Positions 8,114 through 16,517 of a stretch of 64,000 nucleotides of DNA are shown here, piece by piece. The notes below the pieces were generated by a model. The model saw only the letters and a list, made by a program, of their open reading frames with translations, searched no databases and was not told the origin of the DNA. The DNA comes from an uncultured Coriobacteriaceae bacterium (lineage in GTDB: Bacteria; Actinomycetota; Coriobacteriia; Coriobacteriales; Atopobiaceae), in contig CADBYM010000002.1 in the NCBI GenBank assembly GCA_902798915.1, forward strand, positions 62,001 through 126,000. Reading direction: 5' to 3'. Position 1 is the first letter of the stretch. Each line of letters starts with the position of its first letter. The position numbers were made by a program, and so were the translations under genes.

Positions 8114-9358
8114 CTAGCGTGCGGTCGGGCGACGTCTGTGTCTACGTCTGCGAGGACGATTGCCGGGGGCCTGCTCGCCTTGCATGCGCCCCGGGTCGAG
8201 CTCGGCAGGATGCTCGCCCACGTCGAGACCGTCCGCACGCGGATACGTCGCGATGGTCTTGCCCATGAGCTTCTCGATGGCGCGCAGGTCCTGCTGCTCG
8301 TCCGCGTCCACAAACATGAGCGCCCAACCGCGCTCGCCAGCGCGACCCGTGCGCCCGATGCGATGGATGTAGCTCTCGGACTCGTGCGGCACGTCCACGT
8401 TGACCACATAGGCAACCTCGGAGATGTCGATGCCGCGCGCGAGCACGTCTGTGGCGACGAGCACGCCCACCTCGCCCGACGCAAACTGAGCCAGGGCGCG
8501 CGCACGCTGATTCTGGCTGCGGTTTCCGTGGATGGGTGCCGCGCTGAAGCCCTTCTTGCGCAGGATGCGACACAGGTGGTCGGCGCGGTGCTTGCCCCGA
8601 GAGAAGACGATGACGCGCTCGGCGCCCTCGCGACGCAAGACCTCCACGAGCACGCGCTTCTTGGCCTCGGCCGAGACGCCCAACACGTACTGCTCAACGG
8701 TCTCGGCCGTCGTCCCCTTGGGGGCGATCTCCACGCGCACGGGGTCGCGCACGAGGTCTCGCGTGTTCTTGAGGACGTCCTCAGAGAGCGTCGCCGAGAA
8801 GAGCAGCGTCTGGCGCTCGCCAGGACACGCGGCAACGATGCGCCTCATGTCGGGCAGGAAGCCCATGTCCAGCATGCGGTCAGCCTCGTCGAGCACGAGC
8901 ACCCCGACGCCGCCCAGGTCGCAGTCACCCGTACCCATGAGGTCGAGCAGCCTTCCGGGCGTGGCGACGAGCAGGTCACATCCGCGTCGGAGCGCCTCCC
9001 GCTGAGGCTCATAGCTCACCCCGCCCACGACGCTCGTCGCACGCTGATGGGTATGGGCGCACACGATGCGGGCCACCTCCTGAATCTGCTGGGCAAGCTC
9101 ACGCGTGGGCGTGACCACGAGCATGCGCGGCCCTTCCCCACGACCAACGCGACCCATGCTTCCCAGCGCGGGCAACAAAAACGCCGCCGTCTTTCCCGTG
9201 CCCGTCTGCGCGGCCGCCATCACGTCGCGCCCCGCGAGTATCGCAGGAATCGCCTGTTCCTGCACCGGAGTCGGCTCCTCGTAGTCCAGCTCGGCCACCG
9301 CGGCGAGCACCGTCGGCGGCAAGCCGAGGCCATCGAATCCCACCTTGTGCTTCGTCAC
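8114..9358 (-). CDS. DEAD-box ATP-dependent RNA helicase (RhlE-like)
   Basis: This 414-residue protein carries the complete helicase core: Q-motif region near residues 8-33, motif I AQTGTGKT (50-57), PTRELA (84-89), TPGR (133-136), DEAD (157-160), SAT (188-190), ATDVLARGID and HRIGRTGRAG. The C-terminal tail is short and strongly basic (Arg/His-rich), as in RhlE-type helicases that remodel structured RNA or assist ribosome assembly. AGGAGA lies eight bases before the ATG. The gene is convergent with the AAA/nuclease-like gene and divergent from the reductase-adenylation fusion, so it is probably transcribed alone. Confidence 0.93.
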   Translation of the reverse strand: MTKHKVGFDGLGLPPTVLAAVAELDYEEPTPVQEQAIPAILAGRDVMAAAQTGTGKTAAFLLPALGSMGRVGRGEGPRMLVVTPTRELAQQIQEVARIVCAHTHQRATSVVGGVSYEPQREALRRGCDLLVATPGRLLDLMGTGDCDLGGVGVLVLDEADRMLDMGFLPDMRRIVAACPGERQTLLFSATLSEDVLKNTRDLVRDPVRVEIAPKGTTAETVEQYVLGVSAEAKKRVLVEVLRREGAERVIVFSRGKHRADHLCRILRKKGFSAAPIHGNRSQNQRARALAQFASGEVGVLVATDVLARGIDISEVAYVVNVDVPHESESYIHRIGRTGRAGERGWALMFVDADEQQDLRAIEKLMGKTIATYPRADGLDVGEHPAELDPGRMQGEQAPGNRPRRRRHRRRPTAR

Positions 9359-9464
9359 ACGAATCTCCTCATGTCGTCGTTGTTTGGCCCGCCTATGCTA
9401 GCGTGACTTCACGTGGCGCATGCGCCCGTTCGTGGATTACCAAGAAATACAAATCGCGCACGAT

Positions 9465-9479
9465 ATATTAGGGTAATAT
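9465..9479. promoter_or_regulatory. operator-like dyad upstream of the reductase-adenylation gene
   Basis: The sequence ATATTA-GGG-TAATAT is a perfect dyad with six-base arms in an AT-rich patch of an otherwise GC-rich region, 36 bases before the start at 9516. It could be a repressor site or overlap a -10 element (TATATT or TAATAT). The assignment is inference from position and symmetry. Confidence 0.35.
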
Positions 9480-9515
9480 TGGTGAAAGACGAGGGTGGTG
9501 GAGCGGAGGATGCAC

Positions 9516-12311
9516 ATGAGCGACGTCATATTTCTTTCTGGCGCTACGGGCTTCGTTGGCTCGGCAATCGCGGAGGAACTCGTTCGCACCACGGATGCCC
9601 ACCTCGTCGCCCTCGTTCGTCCTCGCACCGGCCGCACGGGGGAGCAACGCCTGCGCGCCTTGTGGTATGAGCGACCGCTGCTGCGCGAGGCGCTCGGAAC
9701 GCGCGTCACCGTCCTTGAGGGGGACGTCGAACGGGAGCTGCTCGGCCTCGAACGCGCCCGCTATGAGGAGCTCGCTGCCGAGGTCGACACCATTATCCAC
9801 GCCGCGGCCGAGGTCGGCATCAACCAGACGAGGGAGCGCTATTGGAACGCGAACGTGCGGGGCACCTACCACATGCTCGAGTTCGCGCGACGGGCACAAG
9901 GAAGCGGTGGCATCAGACGCTTCGTGCACCTCTCCACGGCCTATGTCGCGGGGCGCCAAAGGGGTCACATTCCCGAGCGGCTCTTCGGCGACGCACAGTA
10001 CAACAGCCTCTATGAGCAGAGCAAGCACGAGGCCGAGCTCCTCGTGAGCACCTACGACGAACTTCCCCACACCATCATCCGCCCATCACAGATCGTGGGC
10101 GACTCGCACACCGGCTTCGTGATGGCCTTCAACACCTTGTACTACCCGCTCAAGCAATACCTGTGCGGCAAGCTGCGCGTCATCCCCGCCTCGCATGACC
10201 TACGCATCAACATGGTGCCCGTGGATTACGTCGCACACCTTTCCTGCCGCGCCGCCATCGTGGAGCACGATGCTCCGCGCGTGGTGCATGCCGTCGGCCG
10301 CCCCGACGAACTACCCACGCTCGGCGAGCTCGTGGAGTCGGTACGCACGTGGGCCCGCGAGCACCTGGGCCTCAGCCTTCCCGCACCGCTTTTCGTACCG
10401 GTCAGGGCATTCGGCCTTCTCGGCAAGTCACGCAACTTGCGCGCAGCCAGGCAAGAGAAGCGCCGCTCGCCCCTCCGCAACCTGCTCGCCTTGGCACCGT
10501 ACTTCTACGAGGACCGCACATACGCAGTGGAAAACGCCCGCGCCCTCTCCGCAAGCCCCTTCCTCGACTGGCGCGACTACCTCCCAGGCCTCCTCGCCTA
10601 TGCCATCCGGCGCGGCTTCCTGAACTACACCGACCGAACCGTCTACGAGCAGATCCTCATGCGCCTGCGTCCGGGCGCCTCCATGCACATCGACTACTTC
10701 GACGTGGGCGCCCACGGCATCGTGCGGCACGCGGGAACCGAGGTGCGCACGCAGATCGAGCTCATCGCCCAGGCGCTCAGGGCGCTTGGCATAACCCAAG
10801 ACACGCGCGTCGCGACGCTCGGAGTCAACTCGGTGCGCTACTTCGCACTCGACGCGGCGCTCGGCCTCGTGGGTGCCATCAACGTGCCCCTCTACTACAC
10901 CTCCTCCGTCGAGGACGTCTATGGCCTCGTCGCGGCCAACGACGCGACGTTTCTCTTTGCGGGCACCGACCGCATGCTCGACGGGCTCGACCTCGCACGA
11001 ACTGGGGCACGCGTCATCTCGATGAGTGACCGGCAGGACCTGCGACCGGGAATCCTCGGCTGGGCGGACTTCCTCGCCGGCGCCAACACGCGGACCCCAC
11101 AGCCACTCCCCTATGTGGACCTCGCCCACACGGCCACCATCCGCTGCACGTCCGGCACTACCGGAACCCCAAAGGGCGTGGTCTTCGACCAACAGCAGGT
11201 CCGTTGGATGGGCGAGGTCATGCCTGCGGTTCTCGACTGGCGCACGCGCACGTCACGACGTCTGCGCTACCTTTCCTTCCTGCCCATGAGCCATGTGGTC
11301 GAGGGGATACTCGTGGCCTACGCACCCTACTACCTCCTCACCAACATGGAGATGTACTACCTCAACGACTTCGGGCAGCTCGCGAGCATGCTTCCCAAAG
11401 TGCGGCCCAACGTGTTCTTCTCGGTGCCGCGCTTCTACGAGAAGGTCTGGAACCAGTTTGCCGCGACCGGCACAGGCAGGCTCTGGATCGCCCTGCCCGA
11501 CGGTCTGCTCAAGCACCTCTTGGCCCACCCACTGCGCCTCGTGGTGCTTCGCAAGGCGGGCCTTGACCGATGCCGACAGCTCATCGTGGGGTCGGCGCCC
11601 ATCGGAATGGAGCTCCTCGAGTCGTTCCGCGCCCTCGGCGTCGAGATTCACAACGCCTTCGGCGTGACGGAGGCGCCGCTCATCACACTCTCGCCTCTTG
11701 GCGACAACGAGCTGGGAAGCGTGGGCGCGCTGCTACCCCAGACGGAGGTCCGCCTCGACGAAGAGGGCCTGGTGTACGTACGCGGACCGCAGGTGACCAG
11801 ACGCTATGATGGCACGGACGAGCCGGCCACCGACGAGGATGGGTGGTTCTGCACCGGCGACTTGGGCACGTGGTCCGAAGCAGGTCGTCTCGTCCTCAAC
11901 GGCCGCCAGAAGGAGATTCTCGTTACCTCGTACGGAAAGAACATCGCGCCGCAGAGAATCGAGATGCTGCTCAAGGGCATCGAAGGTGTGAGCGAGGCCA
12001 TGGTCGTGGCCGACGGACGCCCCTTCACTACCGCGCTCCTCTGGCTCGAAGACGACGCGACCAATGCGGACTTCGACGCGCTTGACGCCGCCGTGGAGCA
12101 GGCGAACGAGCTCCTCTCGCATCCCGAGCAGGTCAAGCGGTGGATCGTGGCGGCCCGTCCGCTCACGGTCGCAGCCGGAGAGCTCACACCCAATCTCAAG
12201 GTTCGTCGCAACCAAGTGGTCAAGACGCGCACCGAGCTCGTAGAGACGCTCTATGGCACCTGGGACGGCCCGACGGGCGAGGAGATCCTGCATGCGGGAG
12301 CCGCTCGATGA
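9516..12311 (+). CDS. fusion of NAD(P)-binding thioester/acyl reductase-like domain and AMP-forming acyl ligase
   Basis: This 931-residue protein has two enzyme halves. Residues 1 to about 370 form a Rossmann reductase of the male-sterility/thioester-reductase type: GATGFVG (9-15) and Tyr166-x3-Lys170. Residues from about 385 to the end form an AMP-forming synthetase: SGTTGTPKG (546-554), NAFGVTEAP (about 713), GWFCTGDLG (about 776) and GRQKEILVTSYGKN, closest to long-chain acyl-CoA synthetases. Carboxylic acid reductases have the opposite order with a carrier domain between; no carrier is evident here. Likely role: activation of a long-chain acid and reduction of an acyl thioester to an aldehyde or alcohol (inference). 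The ATG at 9516 lies six bases after GGAGG. The stop overlaps the next start (ATGA). Confidence 0.85.
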   Translation: MSDVIFLSGATGFVGSAIAEELVRTTDAHLVALVRPRTGRTGEQRLRALWYERPLLREALGTRVTVLEGDVERELLGLERARYEELAAEVDTIIHAAAEVGINQTRERYWNANVRGTYHMLEFARRAQGSGGIRRFVHLSTAYVAGRQRGHIPERLFGDAQYNSLYEQSKHEAELLVSTYDELPHTIIRPSQIVGDSHTGFVMAFNTLYYPLKQYLCGKLRVIPASHDLRINMVPVDYVAHLSCRAAIVEHDAPRVVHAVGRPDELPTLGELVESVRTWAREHLGLSLPAPLFVPVRAFGLLGKSRNLRAARQEKRRSPLRNLLALAPYFYEDRTYAVENARALSASPFLDWRDYLPGLLAYAIRRGFLNYTDRTVYEQILMRLRPGASMHIDYFDVGAHGIVRHAGTEVRTQIELIAQALRALGITQDTRVATLGVNSVRYFALDAALGLVGAINVPLYYTSSVEDVYGLVAANDATFLFAGTDRMLDGLDLARTGARVISMSDRQDLRPGILGWADFLAGANTRTPQPLPYVDLAHTATIRCTSGTTGTPKGVVFDQQQVRWMGEVMPAVLDWRTRTSRRLRYLSFLPMSHVVEGILVAYAPYYLLTNMEMYYLNDFGQLASMLPKVRPNVFFSVPRFYEKVWNQFAATGTGRLWIALPDGLLKHLLAHPLRLVVLRKAGLDRCRQLIVGSAPIGMELLESFRALGVEIHNAFGVTEAPLITLSPLGDNELGSVGALLPQTEVRLDEEGLVYVRGPQVTRRYDGTDEPATDEDGWFCTGDLGTWSEAGRLVLNGRQKEILVTSYGKNIAPQRIEMLLKGIEGVSEAMVVADGRPFTTALLWLEDDATNADFDALDAAVEQANELLSHPEQVKRWIVAARPLTVAAGELTPNLKVRRNQVVKTRTELVETLYGTWDGPTGEEILHAGAAR

Positions 12312-12859
12312 GGCCGCAGAACCGAGCAGGGTCCAGACCGCCCGTATGGATGCGCAAGCTGGAGGTCACGATACTCATGCGCACGTTCTCGCAGGCCTTT
12401 GGCGTCGAGGCACCGTCACTTCGTGGTCTCACGGCGACAGAATCGCTGCGCGTGTTCCGCGCGTTCACGGCTGCTTGCATGGAGCTGGCCCTCGAGCGCC
12501 CGCCCGTCGCCCCCTACGTACGCCATCGCCTGGGCGAGGAGGCACGGGAGCTCGGAACGCTCGTGAGACGGTCCCTTCGAGTGACGCCGTCACGCGCGTT
12601 CTCCGTGGCCGCATTCTTCTACCGCGGCATCGACATCGAGCTCGAGGGAACCTTACCCGGCGAGCTTCGGTTCGTCCGCTGCTCGTTCGCACAGCGCTAC
12701 ACGCCAGCGGACTGCTGGCTCATGTCCGCCTTCGACGAGGGCTTCATGTGCGGGGTCTCGGGGATGCCGGATGCCGCACTCAGCTTCTCGTGCAGGCTCA
12801 CGCAGGGGGCGCCCTGCTGCCGCGCAAGATTTCTGGAAGGTGCCAAAGCGACATCATAG
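12308..12859 (+). CDS. small Cys-containing conserved protein, function unknown
   Basis: This 183-residue protein starts at an ATG that overlaps the stop of the fusion gene, so it is translationally coupled to it. The N-terminal half is helical and charged. The C-terminal third has a patterned Cys/Gly motif: RCSFAQRYTPADCW, then AFDEGFMCG, then SFSCRLTQGAPCCRARF. That pattern faintly recalls the C-terminal region of L-2-amino-thiazoline-4-carboxylate hydrolase-like proteins, but the match is by eye and weak. Given its neighbours it could help the acyl activation/reduction or the oxidoreductase, perhaps as a small ligand- or metal-binding partner. I do not assign a function. Confidence 0.6.
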   Translation: MRPQNRAGSRPPVWMRKLEVTILMRTFSQAFGVEAPSLRGLTATESLRVFRAFTAACMELALERPPVAPYVRHRLGEEARELGTLVRRSLRVTPSRAFSVAAFFYRGIDIELEGTLPGELRFVRCSFAQRYTPADCWLMSAFDEGFMCGVSGMPDAALSFSCRLTQGAPCCRARFLEGAKATS

Positions 12860-12872
12860 GGGGAGGTCGTGT

Positions 12873-14156
12873 ATGAGGACGGCAATCGTGATAGGAAGCG
12901 GTGCAGGCGGCTGCATGGCCGCGCGGGAGCTCGCCTTGCATGGTTACGAGGTGACGGTACTTGAGGCAGGGCGCGACTTCCGGCCACTTGGGCTCGACTT
13001 GCAGCGGCTTGAGTTCGCCCGCAAGGCAGGGCTCTTTCTCGACGAACGCATGATCGAGCTGCTCTTTCCGGCCATGCGCATCCAGAAGGGCCAAGTCGGC
13101 CTCGTCCACGTCACCGGCCAAGCCGTCGGGGGCACGACGACGCTCGCAACCGGCAACGCCCTGCGCTACGACCGCCACCTGGCGGAACTGGGCATTGACC
13201 TCGACGAGGAGTTCGCCGAGCTTGAGCGCGAGGTACCCCAGACGACGGAACACCGTGCGAACTGGTCGGCGCTCACCGAGCGTCTCTTTGCCACCTTCGA
13301 GCAGCTTGGCCTCGAGCCCCAGGTCACCCCCAAGTTCATGGAAGACCCCGAGCGCTGCGTCACGTGCGGCAAGTGCGCGCTCGGCTGCCGCCACGGTGCG
13401 AAGTGGACCTGCGATCGACTGCTCGACGACCTGAGCAACGTCACCATCGAGCAGGGCTCGAAGGTCGAGCGCGTAACCATAGAGAATGGCGTGGCCACCG
13501 GCGCGGTCATACGGCGCGGACCCCTCCGCGAGACTCGCTCCGCTGACCTCGTGATTTTGGCTGCGGGCGGCCTCGGCACGCCGGTCGTGCTCGAGGCATC
13601 GGGCATTCCGACGAGCCCCACGCTCTTCGTCGACCCCGTGCTCTGCATCGCCTGTCGCTGGGAGGGGGCGCACCTCGACACGCAGCTGCCCATGCCGTTC
13701 GTCTCGGAGCAGCCCGACTACATCCTCTCGCCGTACTTTGACTGGCTGAGCTTCTACTTCAACAAGCAGTGGCGCATGCCCTCGAGCGACATCATGAGCA
13801 TCATGATCAAGATGGCCGACACCTCAGCGGGGTCCTTCGACGGACGCCGCCTCACCAAACCGCTCGCCGACAAGGACTGGGAGGTCCTGGCAGGAGCCGT
13901 GGACAAGGTCTACGAGGTCTTCGAGACACTAGGCGTGTCGCGCGACCGCACGTTCTACGGCACGCTCAACGCCGGCCATCCCGGCGGCTGCCTGCCGCTC
14001 ACCACCGCCGAGGCCCGGACGCTGCACCACGCGACCCTTCCCGCCAACCTCTACGTCGCCGACGCCACGCTGTTCCCGCGATCCCTCGGCAACCCACCCA
14101 TACTCACCATCATGGCCCTCGCCAAGAAGGTCGCACGCACCGCCATGGACTCGTAG
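12873..14156 (+). CDS. GMC-family FAD oxidoreductase with four-cysteine (Fe-S type) motif
   Basis: This 427-residue flavoprotein has an N-terminal FAD motif GSGAGG (8-13) with Glu31 ending the second strand, a GMC-like substrate region, and C-terminal LNAGHPGG...SLGNPPILT with the expected His369/Asn407 pair. Cys162, Cys165, Cys168 and Cys172 (C-x2-C-x2-C-x3-C) sit where long-chain alcohol oxidoreductases of this family carry a cysteine-rich ferredoxin-like insert, suggesting an Fe-S cluster or metal site. It most likely oxidises or reduces an alcohol/aldehyde pair. As third gene of the cassette after an acyl ligase-reductase, long-chain alcohol or aldehyde chemistry is the natural guess. The ATG at 12873 follows GGGAGG; an upstream in-frame start would overlap the preceding gene. 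Confidence 0.85.
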   Translation: MRTAIVIGSGAGGCMAARELALHGYEVTVLEAGRDFRPLGLDLQRLEFARKAGLFLDERMIELLFPAMRIQKGQVGLVHVTGQAVGGTTTLATGNALRYDRHLAELGIDLDEEFAELEREVPQTTEHRANWSALTERLFATFEQLGLEPQVTPKFMEDPERCVTCGKCALGCRHGAKWTCDRLLDDLSNVTIEQGSKVERVTIENGVATGAVIRRGPLRETRSADLVILAAGGLGTPVVLEASGIPTSPTLFVDPVLCIACRWEGAHLDTQLPMPFVSEQPDYILSPYFDWLSFYFNKQWRMPSSDIMSIMIKMADTSAGSFDGRRLTKPLADKDWEVLAGAVDKVYEVFETLGVSRDRTFYGTLNAGHPGGCLPLTTAEARTLHHATLPANLYVADATLFPRSLGNPPILTIMALAKKVARTAMDS

Positions 14157-14225
14157 CGCCGCTCAGCGTTACGTTGTGGGCGCCGACCGATATACTGTTG
14201 CCAGGGCAACTCGAGGGGAGATCGC

Positions 14226-16502
14226 ATGATTCCTGCAGGCAAGTTCGTAGGCCGTGCCGCACGCGCCGTCATGAGGACGTTTACGGGAAGCAACCTAGCA
14301 CAGAACTCCGTCGCGGCGGAGGGCGAGACGAGCGTGACGGCCGGCATGTCCGCACTTGCACGCCAAGCCGCTGCGGAAGGATGCGTGCTTCTCGCCAACG
14401 ACGCGACGCTGCCCCTCTCGACCGACACGGCCGTCGCGGTCTTTGGTCGCAGGCAGATAGACTGGGTCCACATGGGCAACGGGAGCGGTGGAGACGTGAA
14501 CCCTCCCTACCTCACCAACCTCATAGACGGCCTCGAGGACGTGGGTGCCCGCTACGACCACGTCCTCGCCGAGCTGTATCGCAGCTGGTGTGCCGACCCA
14601 AGGCACGCGATGGATCCGGGATTTTGGGGGCACTGGCCACAGAGCCTCCCCGAGATGCCCATCTCGCCCGTGCTTGCCGAGGCGGCGGCCGCCAACGCCG
14701 AGGTCGCCCTCGTCGTGATCGGCCGCACGGCCGGCGAGGACCAAGACCTCGCGCCCGAGCCGGGCGGCTACTACCTCACCGAAGACGAGCACGAGCTCCT
14801 GCAAGCCGTCACGGGGCACTTCGCGCATGTGGTGGTCGTGCTCGACGTCTGCAACGCCATCGACCTCTCGTGGATGGACCTCTACGCACCGAAGGTCTCG
14901 GCCGTCCTCATCGCCTGGGCTGGTGGCATGGAGGCTGGCAACGCCGTCGCGGACGTCCTCTACGGACGCGTGAGCCCCTGCGGCCGCCTCACCGACGCCA
15001 TCGCGCGCGACCTGGCCGACCACCCGAGCAGCGCCACCTTCGGCCAGACAAAGCGACAGGAATACACCGAGGGCGTCTTCATCGGCCACCGGCACTTCTC
15101 CACCTATGCCCCCAACGAGATGCGCTTCCCCTTGGGGCACGGACTCTCCTACACGAGCTTCTCATACGAGCCGCTCGGATGCGAACGACAGGACATGCGC
15201 GTCTACCTGCACCTTTGCGTCACGAACGTCGGCCCGTGCGCCGGGCGCGATGCCATCGTGGCATGGTGCGAGGCCCCGCGCGGCCTCATCCAGAAACCCT
15301 TGGTCGTAGTTGCCGCCTTTTCCAAGACGGGCGAGCTCCGACCGGGCGAGAGCGAGGAGGTCACGCTCGTCGCCGAGCTCCGCGACATCGCCTCCTTCGA
15401 CGAGACGCGCCGCGCCTTCGTGCTCGAACGCGGCCATTATCACTTCCGCGCAAACGATGTTCTGCTCGGCAAGGTGACGCTCGACGAGGACGTGGTCTTC
15501 GAGCGCCTGGAACCCATCTGCTCGGAGGACGTTGACCTGCGCGAGCGCATCCTCGCGCACGTGGAGGGCCTCCGCAGCGAGCAGTCAGGCGTAAGCGAGC
15601 TTGCCCTCCCCGAACTCGAGGCGCTCACGCGCGGGGCGGGGACCATGAACGTCGCACCGGGCCCGGCGGGCAACGCCGGGGCATTCGGGGGCACCACGCC
15701 CGAACTCCAGGCACGCGGCATCCCCGCCGTCCTGTGCGCCGACGGCCCTTCGGGCGCACGTCTGGCGCGTCGCCGCTCCCTGCTCCCCTGCGCCACCGCC
15801 CTGGCAAGTACGTGGGACACTGGCCTCGTCCGCGACTTGTATGAACTCGTAGGCGGCGAGGTCGCCGAAGCGGGAGTGGACGTGCTTCTCGCTCCCGGCA
15901 TGAACCTCCATCGCAGCCCGCTGTGCGGTCGCAACTTCGAGTACTTCTCCGAGGACCCCGTGCTCAGCGGTCACATGGCCAGCGCCGTCGTCGAGGGACT
16001 GCGTGCCGCAGGCGTCAATGCGTGTCCCAAGCACTTTGCCTGCAACAACCAGGAGCTCGGACGCAACACGCTCGACGTGCGTGTGGACGAGCGGACCCTG
16101 CGCGAGCTGTACCTGCGCCCCTTCCAGATCTGCGTGCGCGACGCCAAGCCACGCCTCATGATGACGAGCTACAACAAGGTCAATGGCGTCTGGGCGCACT
16201 ACAGCTTCGACCTCGTGACCACCGTGCTTCGCGGCGAGTGGGGCTTCGAGGGCGTGGTCATCACCGATTGGTGGATGCAACGCTCCCGTAGTCCGGAATT
16301 TCCGCTGCTGCGCGACAACGCCTATCGCGTTCGCGCCGGCGTCGACGTCCTCATGCCAGGCAACATCGGTCGCGTCGCACGGGGGCATCGCGTGCATCCC
16401 AGCCTGCTGGAATCGCTCGACAAGCCCGACGGCATTACGCGTGCCGAAATCGAGGCCTGCGCCGCGCGGGTGCTGGCATTCGCCACGCAGACGAAGCGCT
16501 AG
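14226..16502 (+). CDS. glycoside hydrolase family 3, swapped domain order
   Basis: This 758-residue protein has the GH3 domains in reversed order. The alpha/beta sandwich normally second in GH3 comes first (about 40-300, with VVIGRTAGED and GEDQDLAP), followed by a fibronectin type III-like segment (about 315-430) and then the TIM-barrel domain (about 510-750). The barrel shows CPKHFACNNQE and the nucleophile context GVVITDWW, with Asp681 as likely nucleophile. This order is known from some Firmicutes beta-glucosidases. No signal peptide is visible, so it probably hydrolyses beta-glucosides or xylosides taken up into the cytoplasm. GGGGAGA precedes the ATG. It lies 70 bases after the oxidoreductase gene and may be co-transcribed or separate. 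Confidence 0.88.
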   Translation: MIPAGKFVGRAARAVMRTFTGSNLAQNSVAAEGETSVTAGMSALARQAAAEGCVLLANDATLPLSTDTAVAVFGRRQIDWVHMGNGSGGDVNPPYLTNLIDGLEDVGARYDHVLAELYRSWCADPRHAMDPGFWGHWPQSLPEMPISPVLAEAAAANAEVALVVIGRTAGEDQDLAPEPGGYYLTEDEHELLQAVTGHFAHVVVVLDVCNAIDLSWMDLYAPKVSAVLIAWAGGMEAGNAVADVLYGRVSPCGRLTDAIARDLADHPSSATFGQTKRQEYTEGVFIGHRHFSTYAPNEMRFPLGHGLSYTSFSYEPLGCERQDMRVYLHLCVTNVGPCAGRDAIVAWCEAPRGLIQKPLVVVAAFSKTGELRPGESEEVTLVAELRDIASFDETRRAFVLERGHYHFRANDVLLGKVTLDEDVVFERLEPICSEDVDLRERILAHVEGLRSEQSGVSELALPELEALTRGAGTMNVAPGPAGNAGAFGGTTPELQARGIPAVLCADGPSGARLARRRSLLPCATALASTWDTGLVRDLYELVGGEVAEAGVDVLLAPGMNLHRSPLCGRNFEYFSEDPVLSGHMASAVVEGLRAAGVNACPKHFACNNQELGRNTLDVRVDERTLRELYLRPFQICVRDAKPRLMMTSYNKVNGVWAHYSFDLVTTVLRGEWGFEGVVITDWWMQRSRSPEFPLLRDNAYRVRAGVDVLMPGNIGRVARGHRVHPSLLESLDKPDGITRAEIEACAARVLAFATQTKR

Positions 16503-16517
16503 TTTCGGACGGCAACA

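Noticed and set aside
7316..9406. Long plus-strand open frame running over the AAA/nuclease-like and helicase genes
   Set aside because: It overlaps two well-supported genes and is Arg/Ala-rich low-complexity sequence. The helicase motifs on the minus strand are decisive.
13769..15535. Plus-strand open frame bridging the GMC oxidoreductase and GH3 genes
   Set aside because: It is a shifted frame over two genes with full family motifs and has an Arg/Pro/His-rich composition.
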